Positions 53,419 to 62,609 of a DNA stretch of 64,000 bases are shown here, in pieces; position 1 is the stretch's first letter, and each line of letters begins with the position of its first letter. Under the pieces are notes generated by a model that was not told the origin of the DNA, did not search any database, and was given only the letters and a program-made list of their open reading frames with translations. Source of the DNA: Pseudomonadota bacterium (GTDB taxonomy: Bacteria > Desulfobacterota > Desulfobacteria > Desulfobacterales > JAHIVH01); contig JAHIVH010000066.1 in assembly GCA_018816735.1 (NCBI GenBank), forward strand, positions 62,001 through 126,000, given 5' to 3'. The translations under genes were made by a program, and so were the position numbers.

Positions 53419-54210
53419 ATGCATCCATTCGATACCGGCATATCCGTTCAGTTAAACAGCGATAATACATTCAACGTTGATATATCCCCTCACTGGTCAA
53501 TCAACCAGGTCCCCAATGGCGGGTATCTGATGGCCATTTTGGCAAATGCCATGATGCGCGTGAGTGATAAAAAATCAAGCCCGATCATTACAGCCAATTT
53601 CATGGCCAAATGCCATCCTGGTGAAGCGTTTGTATCTGTTGAAAAGATTGCATCGTCTAAACAGTTTGAACGGTTTCATGCCATCCTGTTTCAGGATGGC
53701 GAGGAAAAAATCAGAGCGCTTGGTACATTTTCAAAAGAGAGTATTGAATGTGTATTTGACAGATATGAGGATACGCCCCCTGAAATCGCCCCTCCGGAGG
53801 AATGCTTTCAACTACCTGTGTTACCTGATTTTACCCTGCTTGAACGTGTCGATATGCGCCTGGATCCCTGTTGTGCGGGCTGGATGACCGGGACTCTGGT
53901 TGAAAAATCCGAACATAAAGGCTGGATAAGATTCAGGGAAGACAGGCCTTATGATATTCTTTCCATTCTCCTGATGGCAGATGCATTTCCACCGCCTGTA
54001 TTTGCCTCTCAGGGAATGGTTGCCTGGGTACCCACCATAGAACTTTCCGTTAACATACGGAATATGCCGCAAAGCAAGTGGCTGAAGTGTATTTTCCGAA
54101 CACGTTTTATCACCTGCGGGCTTCTTGAGGAAGATGGTCAGGTCTGGGATGAGACAGGTTCCCTTGTGGCTGTGTCCAGACAGATTGCACAATATCGAAA
54201 TAATTCCTGA
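53419..54210 (+). CDS. Double hot-dog acyl-CoA thioesterase-like protein
   Basis: A 263-residue protein of the TesB/thioesterase-like superfamily. The N-terminal hot dog (HWSINQVPNGGYLMAILANAMMR, then ANFMAKCHPGEAFVSVEKI) and the C-terminal hot dog (SILLMADAFPPPVFASQG, WVPTIELSVNIRNMP, LEEDGQVWDETGSLVAVSRQ) are both complete. It should hydrolyse an acyl-CoA or acyl-ACP thioester. It may serve the KAS III/ACP cluster 2 kb away or the aldehyde/fatty-acid metabolism of the second AOR; neither link is proved. Confidence 0.82.
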   Translation: MHPFDTGISVQLNSDNTFNVDISPHWSINQVPNGGYLMAILANAMMRVSDKKSSPIITANFMAKCHPGEAFVSVEKIASSKQFERFHAILFQDGEEKIRALGTFSKESIECVFDRYEDTPPEIAPPEECFQLPVLPDFTLLERVDMRLDPCCAGWMTGTLVEKSEHKGWIRFREDRPYDILSILLMADAFPPPVFASQGMVAWVPTIELSVNIRNMPQSKWLKCIFRTRFITCGLLEEDGQVWDETGSLVAVSRQIAQYRNNS

Positions 54211-54354
54211 AAAAAGGATTGGTTTCTGATTGCAGCGTTACCTGTTCACGGGCTGTGGTTTGCCTGGAGGATAACTATTGAAATTATTTGCTAAATAAAT
54301 AGGATATACGCTATAAATATTTGAAAATTTGTATTATATTAATTTCTAATTTAG

Positions 54355-54379
54355 TTGCAATATGCAAATAATATTTGCA
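54355..54379. promoter_or_regulatory. Overlapping palindromes, candidate MarR operator
   Basis: TTGCA-ATA-TGCAA (54355-54367) overlaps TGCAAATA-A-TATTTGCA (54363-54379), both exact inverted repeats. A weak TTGAAA/TTCTAA promoter pair with a 17-base spacer lies just upstream (54321-54349). The site precedes the marR start by about 30 bases. Confidence 0.5.
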
Positions 54380-54409
54380 ATTCCTGAATGGTTCAGCTAT
54401 GAAAAAAAT

Positions 54410-54856
54410 ATGGATCAGAAATCATTCACCAGTGTAACACCTGACGAATTCAAGGATATCCTCTTTTCCGCCCTGAGATCGGTTTATAAATTTGAACGGC
54501 TTGAAGTTCTTGAATTCGGGCTGACCCTGCAGCAGATTTATCTTTTGAAATTTCTTAAAAGAGAAGGGCCGGTCACGATCGGTAAAATCGCTGAAGAAAT
54601 GGAAATGAAAATATTTTCCGCCACACGGCTTGTGGATCAGCTGGTGGAAAAGGGCCTGATCTTAAAGAAACGATATCAGTCGGACAAAAGAAATGTATTT
54701 GCCAGGTTGAGCAGGCATGGCGAAAGAATGGTGGGTCAGATTGAAACCCATGCCGTATCGAGCATCATGAAAAACATGGACGGATTTGATGCAGAAGAGG
54801 TGGCGGCCATATTATTTGTCTGTACGAAACTTAATACGATTTTAAATGGTTCCTGA
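54410..54856 (+). CDS. MarR-family transcriptional regulator
   Basis: A 148-residue winged-helix regulator. LTLQQIYLLKFLKREGPVTIGKIAEEMEMKIFSATRLVDQLVEKGLILKKRYQ is visible as the recognition helix and wing, in the usual MarR layout with flanking dimerisation helices. The frame can start at an ATG at 54362, but that codon lies inside the operator-like palindromes; the ATG at 54410 gives the normal family length. It probably controls itself and the AOR gene 100 bases downstream, and perhaps the thioesterase. Confidence 0.82.
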   Translation: MDQKSFTSVTPDEFKDILFSALRSVYKFERLEVLEFGLTLQQIYLLKFLKREGPVTIGKIAEEMEMKIFSATRLVDQLVEKGLILKKRYQSDKRNVFARLSRHGERMVGQIETHAVSSIMKNMDGFDAEEVAAILFVCTKLNTILNGS

Positions 54857-54955
54857 AATGGCAAAAGAGCGCGGGTTGATGTGGCATTTAAACGAATGCA
54901 TTTTCGTTGGAACCTGAATTGAAAATGATTCGGATAAAAAAAGGGAGGGGATATC

Positions 54956-56896
54956 ATGGCAAGTAAATTCAAGGGATATATGGGAAAGATGCTCGATGTG
55001 GATCTGACAAAAGGAACCATAGGTGAGTACCCGGTATCTGACAGGGATCGGGAGTTGTTTATCGGAGGCAGATATCTGAGCACAAAAATTTTATGGGACG
55101 AGCTTGAAAAAGAGGTCGACCCTTTGTCTCCGGATAATATTCTGATCATTATGACATCTCCCCTGACAGGCACAGGCGCACCTTCATCCAGCCGATATGA
55201 TATTTCCGCGAGGAGTCCTTTGACCGGTGCGATCGGCCATTCAAACAGCGGGGGGAATTTTGGTATTTTTTTAAAAAGGACCGGCTGGGATGGCATTATC
55301 ATCCGGGGAAAATCCGAACAAAAGGTGTATCTGGAGATACTGGATGACAAGGTTGAAATAAAAAATGCCGATCATCTCTGGGGCCTGGATACCCGTGTTA
55401 CACAGGAAAAAATGGGAGACAGGGGCGGCAAGCTGACCATTGGTGTGGCCGGGGAAAATCTGGTGAAGTTCGCATCCGTCGTCTGCCAGGAGAGAAGTCA
55501 TGGCAGAACGGGAATGGGGGCTGTCATGGGTTCAAAAAATTTAAAAGCCGTTTTTGCCTATGGCACCCAAAAAATCGAACTGCACGACAAGGATAATTTT
55601 AAGGAGACCGTCAAGAAATGGGTGGCCCTGCTGAAGGACCATCCGGCCACCGGCGTGCAGGCGCCCAAATACGGCACATCTTTCTTTTTAAATGTGCTTT
55701 CAAAGCGAAATGCGCTTCCGACCAAAAACTTTTCAAGGGGGAGTTATGAAGACGCCCACATGATCAGTGGGCACCGGTTGACGGATGAATATCTTGTTAA
55801 AAATTCCGGATGTCAGTCCTGCACTATCCGGTGTGGCCGTGTTGTCATGCTTGATGGCGAAGAGATCAAAGGCCCTGAATATGAAATTCTCTGCCTGCTA
55901 GGTTCAAATATGCTCATCAATGATATGGATGCCATTATCCGGTGGAATTATGAGCTTGACCTGCTGGGCATGGACACCATTTCGACCGGTACGATTTTGG
56001 GATTTGCAGCAGAGCTGAATGAAAAGGGGTTATGGGATAATGGTATTGAATTCGGGAAGAAGGATAACATCTCGGATATTTTTCAATTGATCGCCTCCCG
56101 CCAGGGAATTGGGGACGACCTGTCAAAGGGCGTAAGATTTCTCTCTGAAAAATACGGTGGCGAAGATTTTGCTCCCCATTCAAAAGGACTGGAGCTGTCT
56201 GCCTATGAGCCCCGGGCCTCTGTGGGTCACGGCCTCGGCTATGCCACGGCAACAAGAGGCGCGTGCCATCTGGATGGCGGTTACATGGTCTACTTTGAAG
56301 TATCCGGACCTGTTAATCTGAACCCGTTTCACTACCGGTCCAAGCCCTCCTGGGTGGCACTGGATCAGGATCTTCTGGCTGTGATCAGTGCCGCGGGAAA
56401 TTGTCTGTTTACGTCCTGGACATTTGTTCCCAAGCAGGCGTTCAGAGTGCCTGATAGTAAAATTTTATCGTCAATTGTCACGAAAATACTGACCTACTCA
56501 TGGCCGCTTATTTCCGGGATGTATCGTCTGCCTCCTTTTCTTTTGCCCATTCATCTCCCCATGCTGCCTCATTCCAAGGCACTTAAACAGGCAACCGGCA
56601 TGAAAATGAATTTTGGCCGGTTTTTGAGAGCAGGTGCCAGAGGATATAATATGGAGAAGTTGTTTAACTTAAGAGAAGGCATTACCAAAAAGGATGACAA
56701 ACTTGCCAAACGATTTACAGATGAACCGCTTTTAAAGGGAAACAAGGATTCCGTCGTTCAACTGGATAAAATGCTGCCCGTCTACTACAAGCTGAGAGGC
56801 TGGGATGAGAACGGCGTTCCCACAAAATCAACCTTAAAAAAACTGGGGCTTGATTTTATTGATCTCGGAAAAATTGAATCCTATTCATCCATGTGA
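54956..56896 (+). CDS. Second aldehyde ferredoxin oxidoreductase
   Basis: A 646-residue AOR. KGYMGKMLDVDLTKGTIGE at the start and GRTGMGAVMGSKNLKAVF mark the pterin-binding domain. SGCQSCTIRCG gives the C-x2-C-x3-C cluster ligands, with the fourth Cys in SAAGNCLF. It differs widely from the AOR at 2737-4686 and has no ferredoxin gene beside it, so it must use a soluble ferredoxin or the redox proteins near 52 kb. GGGAGGGG precedes the ATG. The last 12 bases overlap the converging TRAP gene. MarR control is likely from position. Confidence 0.9.
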   Translation: MASKFKGYMGKMLDVDLTKGTIGEYPVSDRDRELFIGGRYLSTKILWDELEKEVDPLSPDNILIIMTSPLTGTGAPSSSRYDISARSPLTGAIGHSNSGGNFGIFLKRTGWDGIIIRGKSEQKVYLEILDDKVEIKNADHLWGLDTRVTQEKMGDRGGKLTIGVAGENLVKFASVVCQERSHGRTGMGAVMGSKNLKAVFAYGTQKIELHDKDNFKETVKKWVALLKDHPATGVQAPKYGTSFFLNVLSKRNALPTKNFSRGSYEDAHMISGHRLTDEYLVKNSGCQSCTIRCGRVVMLDGEEIKGPEYEILCLLGSNMLINDMDAIIRWNYELDLLGMDTISTGTILGFAAELNEKGLWDNGIEFGKKDNISDIFQLIASRQGIGDDLSKGVRFLSEKYGGEDFAPHSKGLELSAYEPRASVGHGLGYATATRGACHLDGGYMVYFEVSGPVNLNPFHYRSKPSWVALDQDLLAVISAAGNCLFTSWTFVPKQAFRVPDSKILSSIVTKILTYSWPLISGMYRLPPFLLPIHLPMLPHSKALKQATGMKMNFGRFLRAGARGYNMEKLFNLREGITKKDDKLAKRFTDEPLLKGNKDSVVQLDKMLPVYYKLRGWDENGVPTKSTLKKLGLDFIDLGKIESYSSM

Positions 56897-58939
56897 AGGG
56901 GTTAATCTTTTTTTCTGCCTGATGCGTTGGCTCAGGATAACCATGCCGTAAATCAACGTACCCGGGAAAACCATCAGGTATTTCAGGGATTGATCCACGT
57001 GGAGGAATGCGGCTACCGCACCGGGATGAAACAGGATAAAGGATGCGGAAAGGAAAAACGGGATTTCATAGAGTTTATTTTTCGTAAGACACCACCCTTG
57101 CGCAAAATTTTCAAATGCCGCCATGGCAATCAGTGCCATGCCAAATATCAGGAATCCCTGAGACCACGAATTGATGTTAAATAAAAGCAGTTCCGGATTA
57201 AATACAAACAGGAATGCAATTACAGATGTTCTTATATCATATAAAAAACCCTGAATGCCCGTAGCAACGGGGTCGGAATTGGCGATCGCGGAAGCCGCAT
57301 ATGCGGCGAGCCCCACAGGCGGTGTGTCATCTGCCAGAATACCGAAATAAAAGCAGAAAAGATGGGCGGCAATGATGGGGATTGCATAACCGTAATTTGC
57401 CCCGACGTGAACGATAATCGGTGCGGTTAACGATGCCATGACAATATAAGTGGCTGTTGTGGGAAGCCCCATGCCAATCAAAAGACTTGCGATAGCTGTG
57501 ATTAAAAGCAGAAGGAATATATTTCCCATGGAGAGCGTTTCAACAATTTGAGAAATCATGCCGCCAATACCCATATTGACGACACCGACAATGATTCCCG
57601 CAGCCGCACAGGCAAGCCCCACTGGAATCATGTTTTTTGAACCTTTAATGAGACCGCCCAGGATAATTTGAAAGGCATTTTTAAGTCCGGAAGTAATCTG
57701 ACCGCCATTTAAGAGCGAATTTTTTATTTCCTGAAAAAAAATGATCACGAAGAGGAGCAGGATTGCCCGGTATGCGGCAAGTTCAGGAGAGTGCCTCAAC
57801 ACGACAAGTTCATATAGAAGAAGGCTTATGGGGACAAGATAGTGAATCCCTTTTTTGAGTGTGTGTGAAAAAACCGGCAGATCCGCTTTGGGAAGCCCTT
57901 TGATGCCCAATTTGGATGCTTCAAGATGGCTGATGCAGAAAAGGCCGAAATAGGACACAAATGCCGGAATGGCGGCGGCCTTTACAACTTCAATATAGGG
58001 AATGTTTACATATTCCGCGATGATGAATGCTGCCGCGCCCATAATGGGTGGCATGAGCTGGCCGTCTGTACTTGCCGCCACTTCAATGGCGGCCGCTTTT
58101 TTTGCCGGATATCCGATTTTTTTCATAAGAGGGATGGTAAACGGCCCTGTGGTCACAATATTGGCGATACTTGAGCCGGATATAAGGCCTGTTGCCCCAC
58201 TTGACACAACGGCTGCTTTTGCAGCCCCCCCCTTATACTTTCCCAATACCGAGAGGGACAGATCGGTAAAAAATTTTCCAGCCCCTGCTTTATCAAGAAT
58301 AGCACCCAACAGCACAAACAGATAGACAATGGATGTGGAAACGCCCAAAGGGATGCCGTATATGCCTTCTGTGGAAAGGACGATATTGCTGATGTATTTT
58401 CGCAATGACACGCCCTTGAATGCGAACACGTCCGGCATATGCGGCCCTAAAAACGCATAGGCTGTAAATATAAGGGCAATGATCGAGAGTGCAGGTCCTA
58501 TTTTTCGCCTGGCTGCTTCAAGGAGCAGAATAACAACCAGTCCGCCAGCGACAAGATCCCGCATGATGGGAATACCCGCGCGCATGGCAATCCCTTCATA
58601 ATCAATGGCAATATAGAGTGCGGATAATACGCCGATAACGGAAAGACAATAATCGATTACCGGAATTCGATCCCGGGCAGAAAGAAATCCGAGGTGCTTG
58701 GCCGGTTTCTTCAGACAGGGCTCAAGGAGATACAAAAGCACCATGCTGAAGGCCAAATGAATCGCACGTGTTTTTGTGCTGTCCAGAACCAGAAATCCGG
58801 CAAGGGCCATCTGAAAAACAGCCCAGGAAACCGCAATAATGGCAACGAAAATGGTTTCAAATCTGCCCAGATCACGGATGCCTCCGGATTCCACTTTGAT
58901 GTATTCATCAATGGTATGTTCTTTTATATGTGAATCCAT
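56885..58939 (-). CDS. TRAP transporter fused 4TM/12TM permease
   Basis: A 684-residue membrane protein in which the small (DctQ-like) and large (DctM-like) TRAP subunits are fused, as is usual with TAXI receptors. Conserved stretches are GGAAKAAVVSSGATGLISGSSIANIVTTGPFTIPLM, VAASTDGQLMPPIMGAAAFIIAEY and LLIGMGLPTTATYIVMA. It imports an organic acid or similar solute with Na+ or H+. It is downstream of the TAXI receptor and separated by a strong intercistronic hairpin. No good Shine-Dalgarno sequence precedes the ATG at 58939, so translation may depend on that structure or on coupling. Its 3' end overlaps the AOR gene. Confidence 0.9.
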   Translation of the reverse strand: MDSHIKEHTIDEYIKVESGGIRDLGRFETIFVAIIAVSWAVFQMALAGFLVLDSTKTRAIHLAFSMVLLYLLEPCLKKPAKHLGFLSARDRIPVIDYCLSVIGVLSALYIAIDYEGIAMRAGIPIMRDLVAGGLVVILLLEAARRKIGPALSIIALIFTAYAFLGPHMPDVFAFKGVSLRKYISNIVLSTEGIYGIPLGVSTSIVYLFVLLGAILDKAGAGKFFTDLSLSVLGKYKGGAAKAAVVSSGATGLISGSSIANIVTTGPFTIPLMKKIGYPAKKAAAIEVAASTDGQLMPPIMGAAAFIIAEYVNIPYIEVVKAAAIPAFVSYFGLFCISHLEASKLGIKGLPKADLPVFSHTLKKGIHYLVPISLLLYELVVLRHSPELAAYRAILLLFVIIFFQEIKNSLLNGGQITSGLKNAFQIILGGLIKGSKNMIPVGLACAAAGIIVGVVNMGIGGMISQIVETLSMGNIFLLLLITAIASLLIGMGLPTTATYIVMASLTAPIIVHVGANYGYAIPIIAAHLFCFYFGILADDTPPVGLAAYAASAIANSDPVATGIQGFLYDIRTSVIAFLFVFNPELLLFNINSWSQGFLIFGMALIAMAAFENFAQGWCLTKNKLYEIPFFLSASFILFHPGAVAAFLHVDQSLKYLMVFPGTLIYGMVILSQRIRQKKRLTPSHG

Positions 58940-58961
58940 AAAATAATAACCATGGTCAGGA

Positions 58962-58994
58962 GGGAATATAAAGAAAAAACAACTTTATATTCCC
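58962..58994 (-). promoter_or_regulatory. Intercistronic 12-bp perfect hairpin between TAXI receptor and TRAP permease
   Basis: GGGAATATAAAG (58962-58973) and CTTTATATTCCC (58983-58994) are exact inverted copies with a 9-base loop. On the mRNA the hairpin lies 16 bases after the receptor stop and 22 bases before the permease start. It fits a processing or stability element that keeps receptor mRNA more abundant than permease mRNA. Confidence 0.6.
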
Positions 58995-59010
58995 GGTGGC
59001 AGAGAACCTG

Positions 59011-60003
59011 CTATTTCAACAATTTCGGATTGATATATTTCACAAGCCCTGCTTCTTTATAGTATTTTAATGAACCTTTATGAATAGGTGCGGATAGGCC
59101 TTTTAACATGCTTTCCTTGGTCAGAATTTCATATGCAGGGTGGAGTGTTTTAAATTCTTCGAAGTTATCAAATACTTCTTTGGTGATCGCATAGACAATA
59201 TCATCTTTGACTTTTTTGGACGTGACAAGTGTGGCCTTTACGCCAATGCTCTCCACATCACCCTCAGTTGCTTTGGTGGGGTAGGCATTGCCCGGAATGA
59301 TCGACGTCGCATAATAGGAGTACTTATCAAGCAGTTTGTCCACACCTTCGCCTTTGATAGGGATGATATCGACTTTAATTCTTCCTGCGGTCGCTTCTTT
59401 GATGTTGCTGTTGGGGTGTCCTACCGTATAAAAGAACGCATCTATTTTTTCATCCTGAAGAAGTCCTGGCGCTTCTACGGCTTTGACCTGTTCCGCTTTG
59501 ATATCGTCTATCGTCATCCCGAAAGCGGATAGTACGTCAAGCGAGTTCTGTATCTGTCCGGAACCAGGGTTTCCGATATTCACTATTTTCCCTTTTAGGT
59601 CATAGGGGGTTTTGATCCCACTTTTCACCGAAGCGACAAGCGTGATCGATTCCGGGTGGATGGAGAATACGGATCTTAAATCTTTCTGAGGACCTGCGTC
59701 TGCCCATTCCGCCTCTCCCATCATTGCCTGATATTGACGATCGGATTGGGCCACACCGAAATCCAGATCGCCACTCAAGACGGCATTGATATTATAAACA
59801 GACCCGCCTGTGGACTCTACAGTGGCTTTAATATTGTATTCCGATGATTTGTTGTTGACCATTCTGCTGATAGCGCCTCCGGTGGGATAATAAACGCCGG
59901 TTACGCCTCCTGTACCGATGGTTACAAATTGTTTGGCAAATGAGGGGGTGTCAGTCAGAAAACAAATTGCCATTGCTGAAACAAACATAATGATTTTTTT
60001 CAT
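59011..60003 (-). CDS. TAXI-family TRAP transporter solute receptor
   Basis: A 330-residue periplasmic binding protein. It has a signal peptide (about residues 1-23, ending PSFAK) and then FVTIGTGGVTGVYYPTGGAISRMVN, the defining start of TAXI receptors. DFGVAQSDRQYQAM and GKIVNIGNPGSGQIQNSLDVL follow. It captures the solute for the fused permease encoded downstream. A clean AAGGAGG precedes the ATG. The ligand is unknown; the neighbouring AOR suggests a carboxylate, but that is only positional evidence. Confidence 0.92.
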   Translation of the reverse strand: MKKIIMFVSAMAICFLTDTPSFAKQFVTIGTGGVTGVYYPTGGAISRMVNNKSSEYNIKATVESTGGSVYNINAVLSGDLDFGVAQSDRQYQAMMGEAEWADAGPQKDLRSVFSIHPESITLVASVKSGIKTPYDLKGKIVNIGNPGSGQIQNSLDVLSAFGMTIDDIKAEQVKAVEAPGLLQDEKIDAFFYTVGHPNSNIKEATAGRIKVDIIPIKGEGVDKLLDKYSYYATSIIPGNAYPTKATEGDVESIGVKATLVTSKKVKDDIVYAITKEVFDNFEEFKTLHPAYEILTKESMLKGLSAPIHKGSLKYYKEAGLVKYINPKLLK

Positions 60004-60192
60004 GATGCCTCCTTAACGTTGGGTTGGGGGGGAAAACAACTAAAATATTCAGATTATAGTGATCCGTTACGGATAATTGATTTAAATGATTTTCAAATAC
60101 ACTTTTGTAAAGAAAACGGTTGAAAGAATACCGTTCAGTATGATTCTATTTTTATTACAGAATCGATCAGACCTGTCAAGGATCAACCTTTT

Positions 60193-61878
60193 TTAATTTT
60201 CCTGCATTTGGCGAAGCTTTTTTTCGCCGAATTTCATGGGGATGAAAAGGGCGGCCACACAAATGGCAAAAGCTGTCAGAAATGAAATGCTGAACCATAT
60301 GGACTGGACCATACGGAGTTCGGTGTTATGCATTCTTGACATTAAAACCGTGTATACCGGTCCTGCCTCCAGGATAATCACCGCACCGATGAATGCTGCT
60401 GATACAATCATGAACAAAAGGCCACCAAAACTGGTAACTGCCTGCACATGATTTTCAGCGCCAAAATCCGGATATGCCGCGCCAAAACCGATACCCAGAG
60501 ACACCACACCCGGTGTCATAAAAAAAAGCGTAATCGAAGAGAGCCACATCATCAACGGGTCAACCTGCAGGATAATGTTGGTCGCGACAATGAGGATTTC
60601 AGATAAGATTAATAGCGGTACCAAGTAAATAAAAAATTTGATCCATAAGAAATTTTTAATGGAGATGGGACTGGTTTTGACAATCCAGAACGCGCTTCCC
60701 TCGGCGCTGATGGAAGGAAATGTAAATCGTGCGGTGATCGACGTCAGTACAAAAGCAGCCAGGGCCATATTGAGAAACGAGAGAATGTTTTGAAGAAGAA
60801 CGGTTTGTATGGGGGACTTTTCAAGGGGAAGAACCGAGTAATTATATACGTAAATCACCACCAGAGCCAGAATCAGAAAAATCTGGGACCATTGGGTCTG
60901 GTCTCTTAAAAAGGTTTTGATTTCTTTTTTTATAAATGCTTTTGACGGTCCGGGAAACGGTTTCAGAACCGTATCCAAAAGGGCAATTCTTTTTTTGATC
61001 GGTTTTGATGTGGCGCCCTGGGATTTCGAATATCCTTTGAAATAGTATGCCTGAGCCACAGTCAGATTAAAAAAAATGATGAATAGCGCAAAACTCCAGG
61101 AGATGGCCGCATGAAAAAGGGCTGTGCCGATGTTTCCGGTCAGGGCATGCTTAAGGCTGTCAAAACACCATGTGCTGGGAAGGAAAGGAGAAGAGGGCGT
61201 GCTTAAATTCTTCAGATATATCATGGCAGAGGTGAAGGCTTCCGGGTTTACCAACCGTTCAGGCCTGGCCATCCGAAATGTGATGTAAAGCATGATCATA
61301 ATGATCAGGCCCAGAAAGACAAAAATACTTCTGATACGCGTGGCCGGAAGGATCACAACCGTCAGGAGAACGGCCAGAACACTCAAACCGGATGCAATAA
61401 TGCACAGCGGAAAAAGGGTCAGGAAGATATTCAGATAGTAAAAAGCGTTTGCATGGTAGACTTTTCCGTAGACAATGAAGACGGGGATCGCATAGGTCAG
61501 CACCATCCAGGAACTGTCAACCGTGCATTCGATCCATCTGGCAAGAAATACGGTGCTCCGTTGTACCGGAAGAGAATGCACAAGCGCCAGGTCTTTACTC
61601 AGATACAGTTTTGAAAGCGATGTCAATATCGAGCTGAACACAAGAAGTGAAAAGAAAGTGATCAGAATCATGGAAAGCAGTTTGTAGGCGAGAATATCCC
61701 CCACACCTTCCGCATTCCTGAAATATGAAAGCACCCTGTATGAGACGATGATAATGGCCGCCCAGAACAATGCACCAATGACCATGAGGAAGGCCAACTT
61801 TTTCTTCCCTTTTTCCGAAAGGCCTGCATTTCTGAATGACAGCAGCCTGGGTTTGATCAGTAACAAGACATTGTTCAT
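60193..61878 (-). CDS. ABC-2 type permease
   Basis: A 561-residue membrane protein with roughly 12 helices and a central cytoplasmic basic stretch (SKSQGATSKPIKKRIALLD). The N-terminal part ALVHSLPVQRSTVFLARWIE resembles putative ABC exporters of the ABC-2 branch. Its ATG overlaps the end of the ATPase gene (ATGA-type overlap of four bases), so the two form one transporter, with the transglutaminase-like gene upstream in the same operon. Substrate unknown. Confidence 0.82.
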   Translation of the reverse strand: MNNVLLLIKPRLLSFRNAGLSEKGKKKLAFLMVIGALFWAAIIIVSYRVLSYFRNAEGVGDILAYKLLSMILITFFSLLVFSSILTSLSKLYLSKDLALVHSLPVQRSTVFLARWIECTVDSSWMVLTYAIPVFIVYGKVYHANAFYYLNIFLTLFPLCIIASGLSVLAVLLTVVILPATRIRSIFVFLGLIIMIMLYITFRMARPERLVNPEAFTSAMIYLKNLSTPSSPFLPSTWCFDSLKHALTGNIGTALFHAAISWSFALFIIFFNLTVAQAYYFKGYSKSQGATSKPIKKRIALLDTVLKPFPGPSKAFIKKEIKTFLRDQTQWSQIFLILALVVIYVYNYSVLPLEKSPIQTVLLQNILSFLNMALAAFVLTSITARFTFPSISAEGSAFWIVKTSPISIKNFLWIKFFIYLVPLLILSEILIVATNIILQVDPLMMWLSSITLFFMTPGVVSLGIGFGAAYPDFGAENHVQAVTSFGGLLFMIVSAAFIGAVIILEAGPVYTVLMSRMHNTELRMVQSIWFSISFLTAFAICVAALFIPMKFGEKKLRQMQEN

Positions 61879-62609
61879 AGGTGTGTGATTTCTTCCGTAA
61901 GTTGAAAAAATAGGGCTTCAAGATTGCCTTCGCCCATTTTTGCCGCATGTTTCAGTTCAGGGATCGTTCCGGTGGCTATCAGTCTGCCGTCATTGATGAT
62001 GCCGATCCTATCGCATACGTCTTCTGCAAGATTCAGTGTATGGGTAGACATGAAAATCGTCGTTCCCTGTTCGGCAAGGCCTCTGAAAAGGCTTCTCACC
62101 ATCCGGATGCCTTTGGGGTCAAGCCCCACCATGGGTTCGTCCACAATCAGCAGTGGGGGCTTATGAAAAAGAGCGGATGCCATGATGAGACGCTGTTTCA
62201 TGCCATGGGAATAGGACTCTATCATGTCGTTTGAGTGATCCAGAATGGAAAATCTTTTCAGAAGATCGGTTGCCCGTTCATGGAAATGATTCATGCCGGT
62301 TTCATAAAGCTCTGCCGTAAAGGCCATAAATTCCATGCCGGTCAGTTTTTCATATAAGTAGGGCCGATCCGGAATAAGGCCAATATGTTTTTTCGCTTTT
62401 TCCGGCTCTTTTGCCATGTCCACACCGTTTATTCTGACACGCCCTTTGGTGGGCAGCAAAAGGCCGCTCATCATTTTAATGGTCGTGGTTTTTCCTGCAC
62501 CGTTCGGGCCGATAAAACCGAATATTTCCCCTTTTTTAACGGTCAGGTCAATATCGGTCACGGCCTTTGTTCTGCCATAAATTTTTGAGAGCTTTTCAAG
62601 TACGATCAT
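61875..62609 (-). CDS. ABC transporter ATP-binding protein
   Basis: A 244-residue ATPase: Walker A GPNGAGKTTTIKMM, Q-loop region LIPDRPYLYEKLTG, signature SYSHGMKQRLIMA, Walker B LLIVDEPMVGLD and H-loop in MSTHTLNLAEDVC. The signature SHGMKQR is the common variant of ABC-2 exporters. It energises the permease encoded next and overlaps both neighbours by four bases, indicating coupled translation of a three-gene operon. Confidence 0.92.
   Translation of the reverse strand: MIVLEKLSKIYGRTKAVTDIDLTVKKGEIFGFIGPNGAGKTTTIKMMSGLLLPTKGRVRINGVDMAKEPEKAKKHIGLIPDRPYLYEKLTGMEFMAFTAELYETGMNHFHERATDLLKRFSILDHSNDMIESYSHGMKQRLIMASALFHKPPLLIVDEPMVGLDPKGIRMVRSLFRGLAEQGTTIFMSTHTLNLAEDVCDRIGIINDGRLIATGTIPELKHAAKMGEGNLEALFFQLTEEITHL

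Noticed and set aside
60110..60175. Terminator behind the ABC operon start (GATTCT/AGAATC near 60140)
   Set aside because: Only six AT-rich base pairs with an 11-base loop and no T-run in the right direction.
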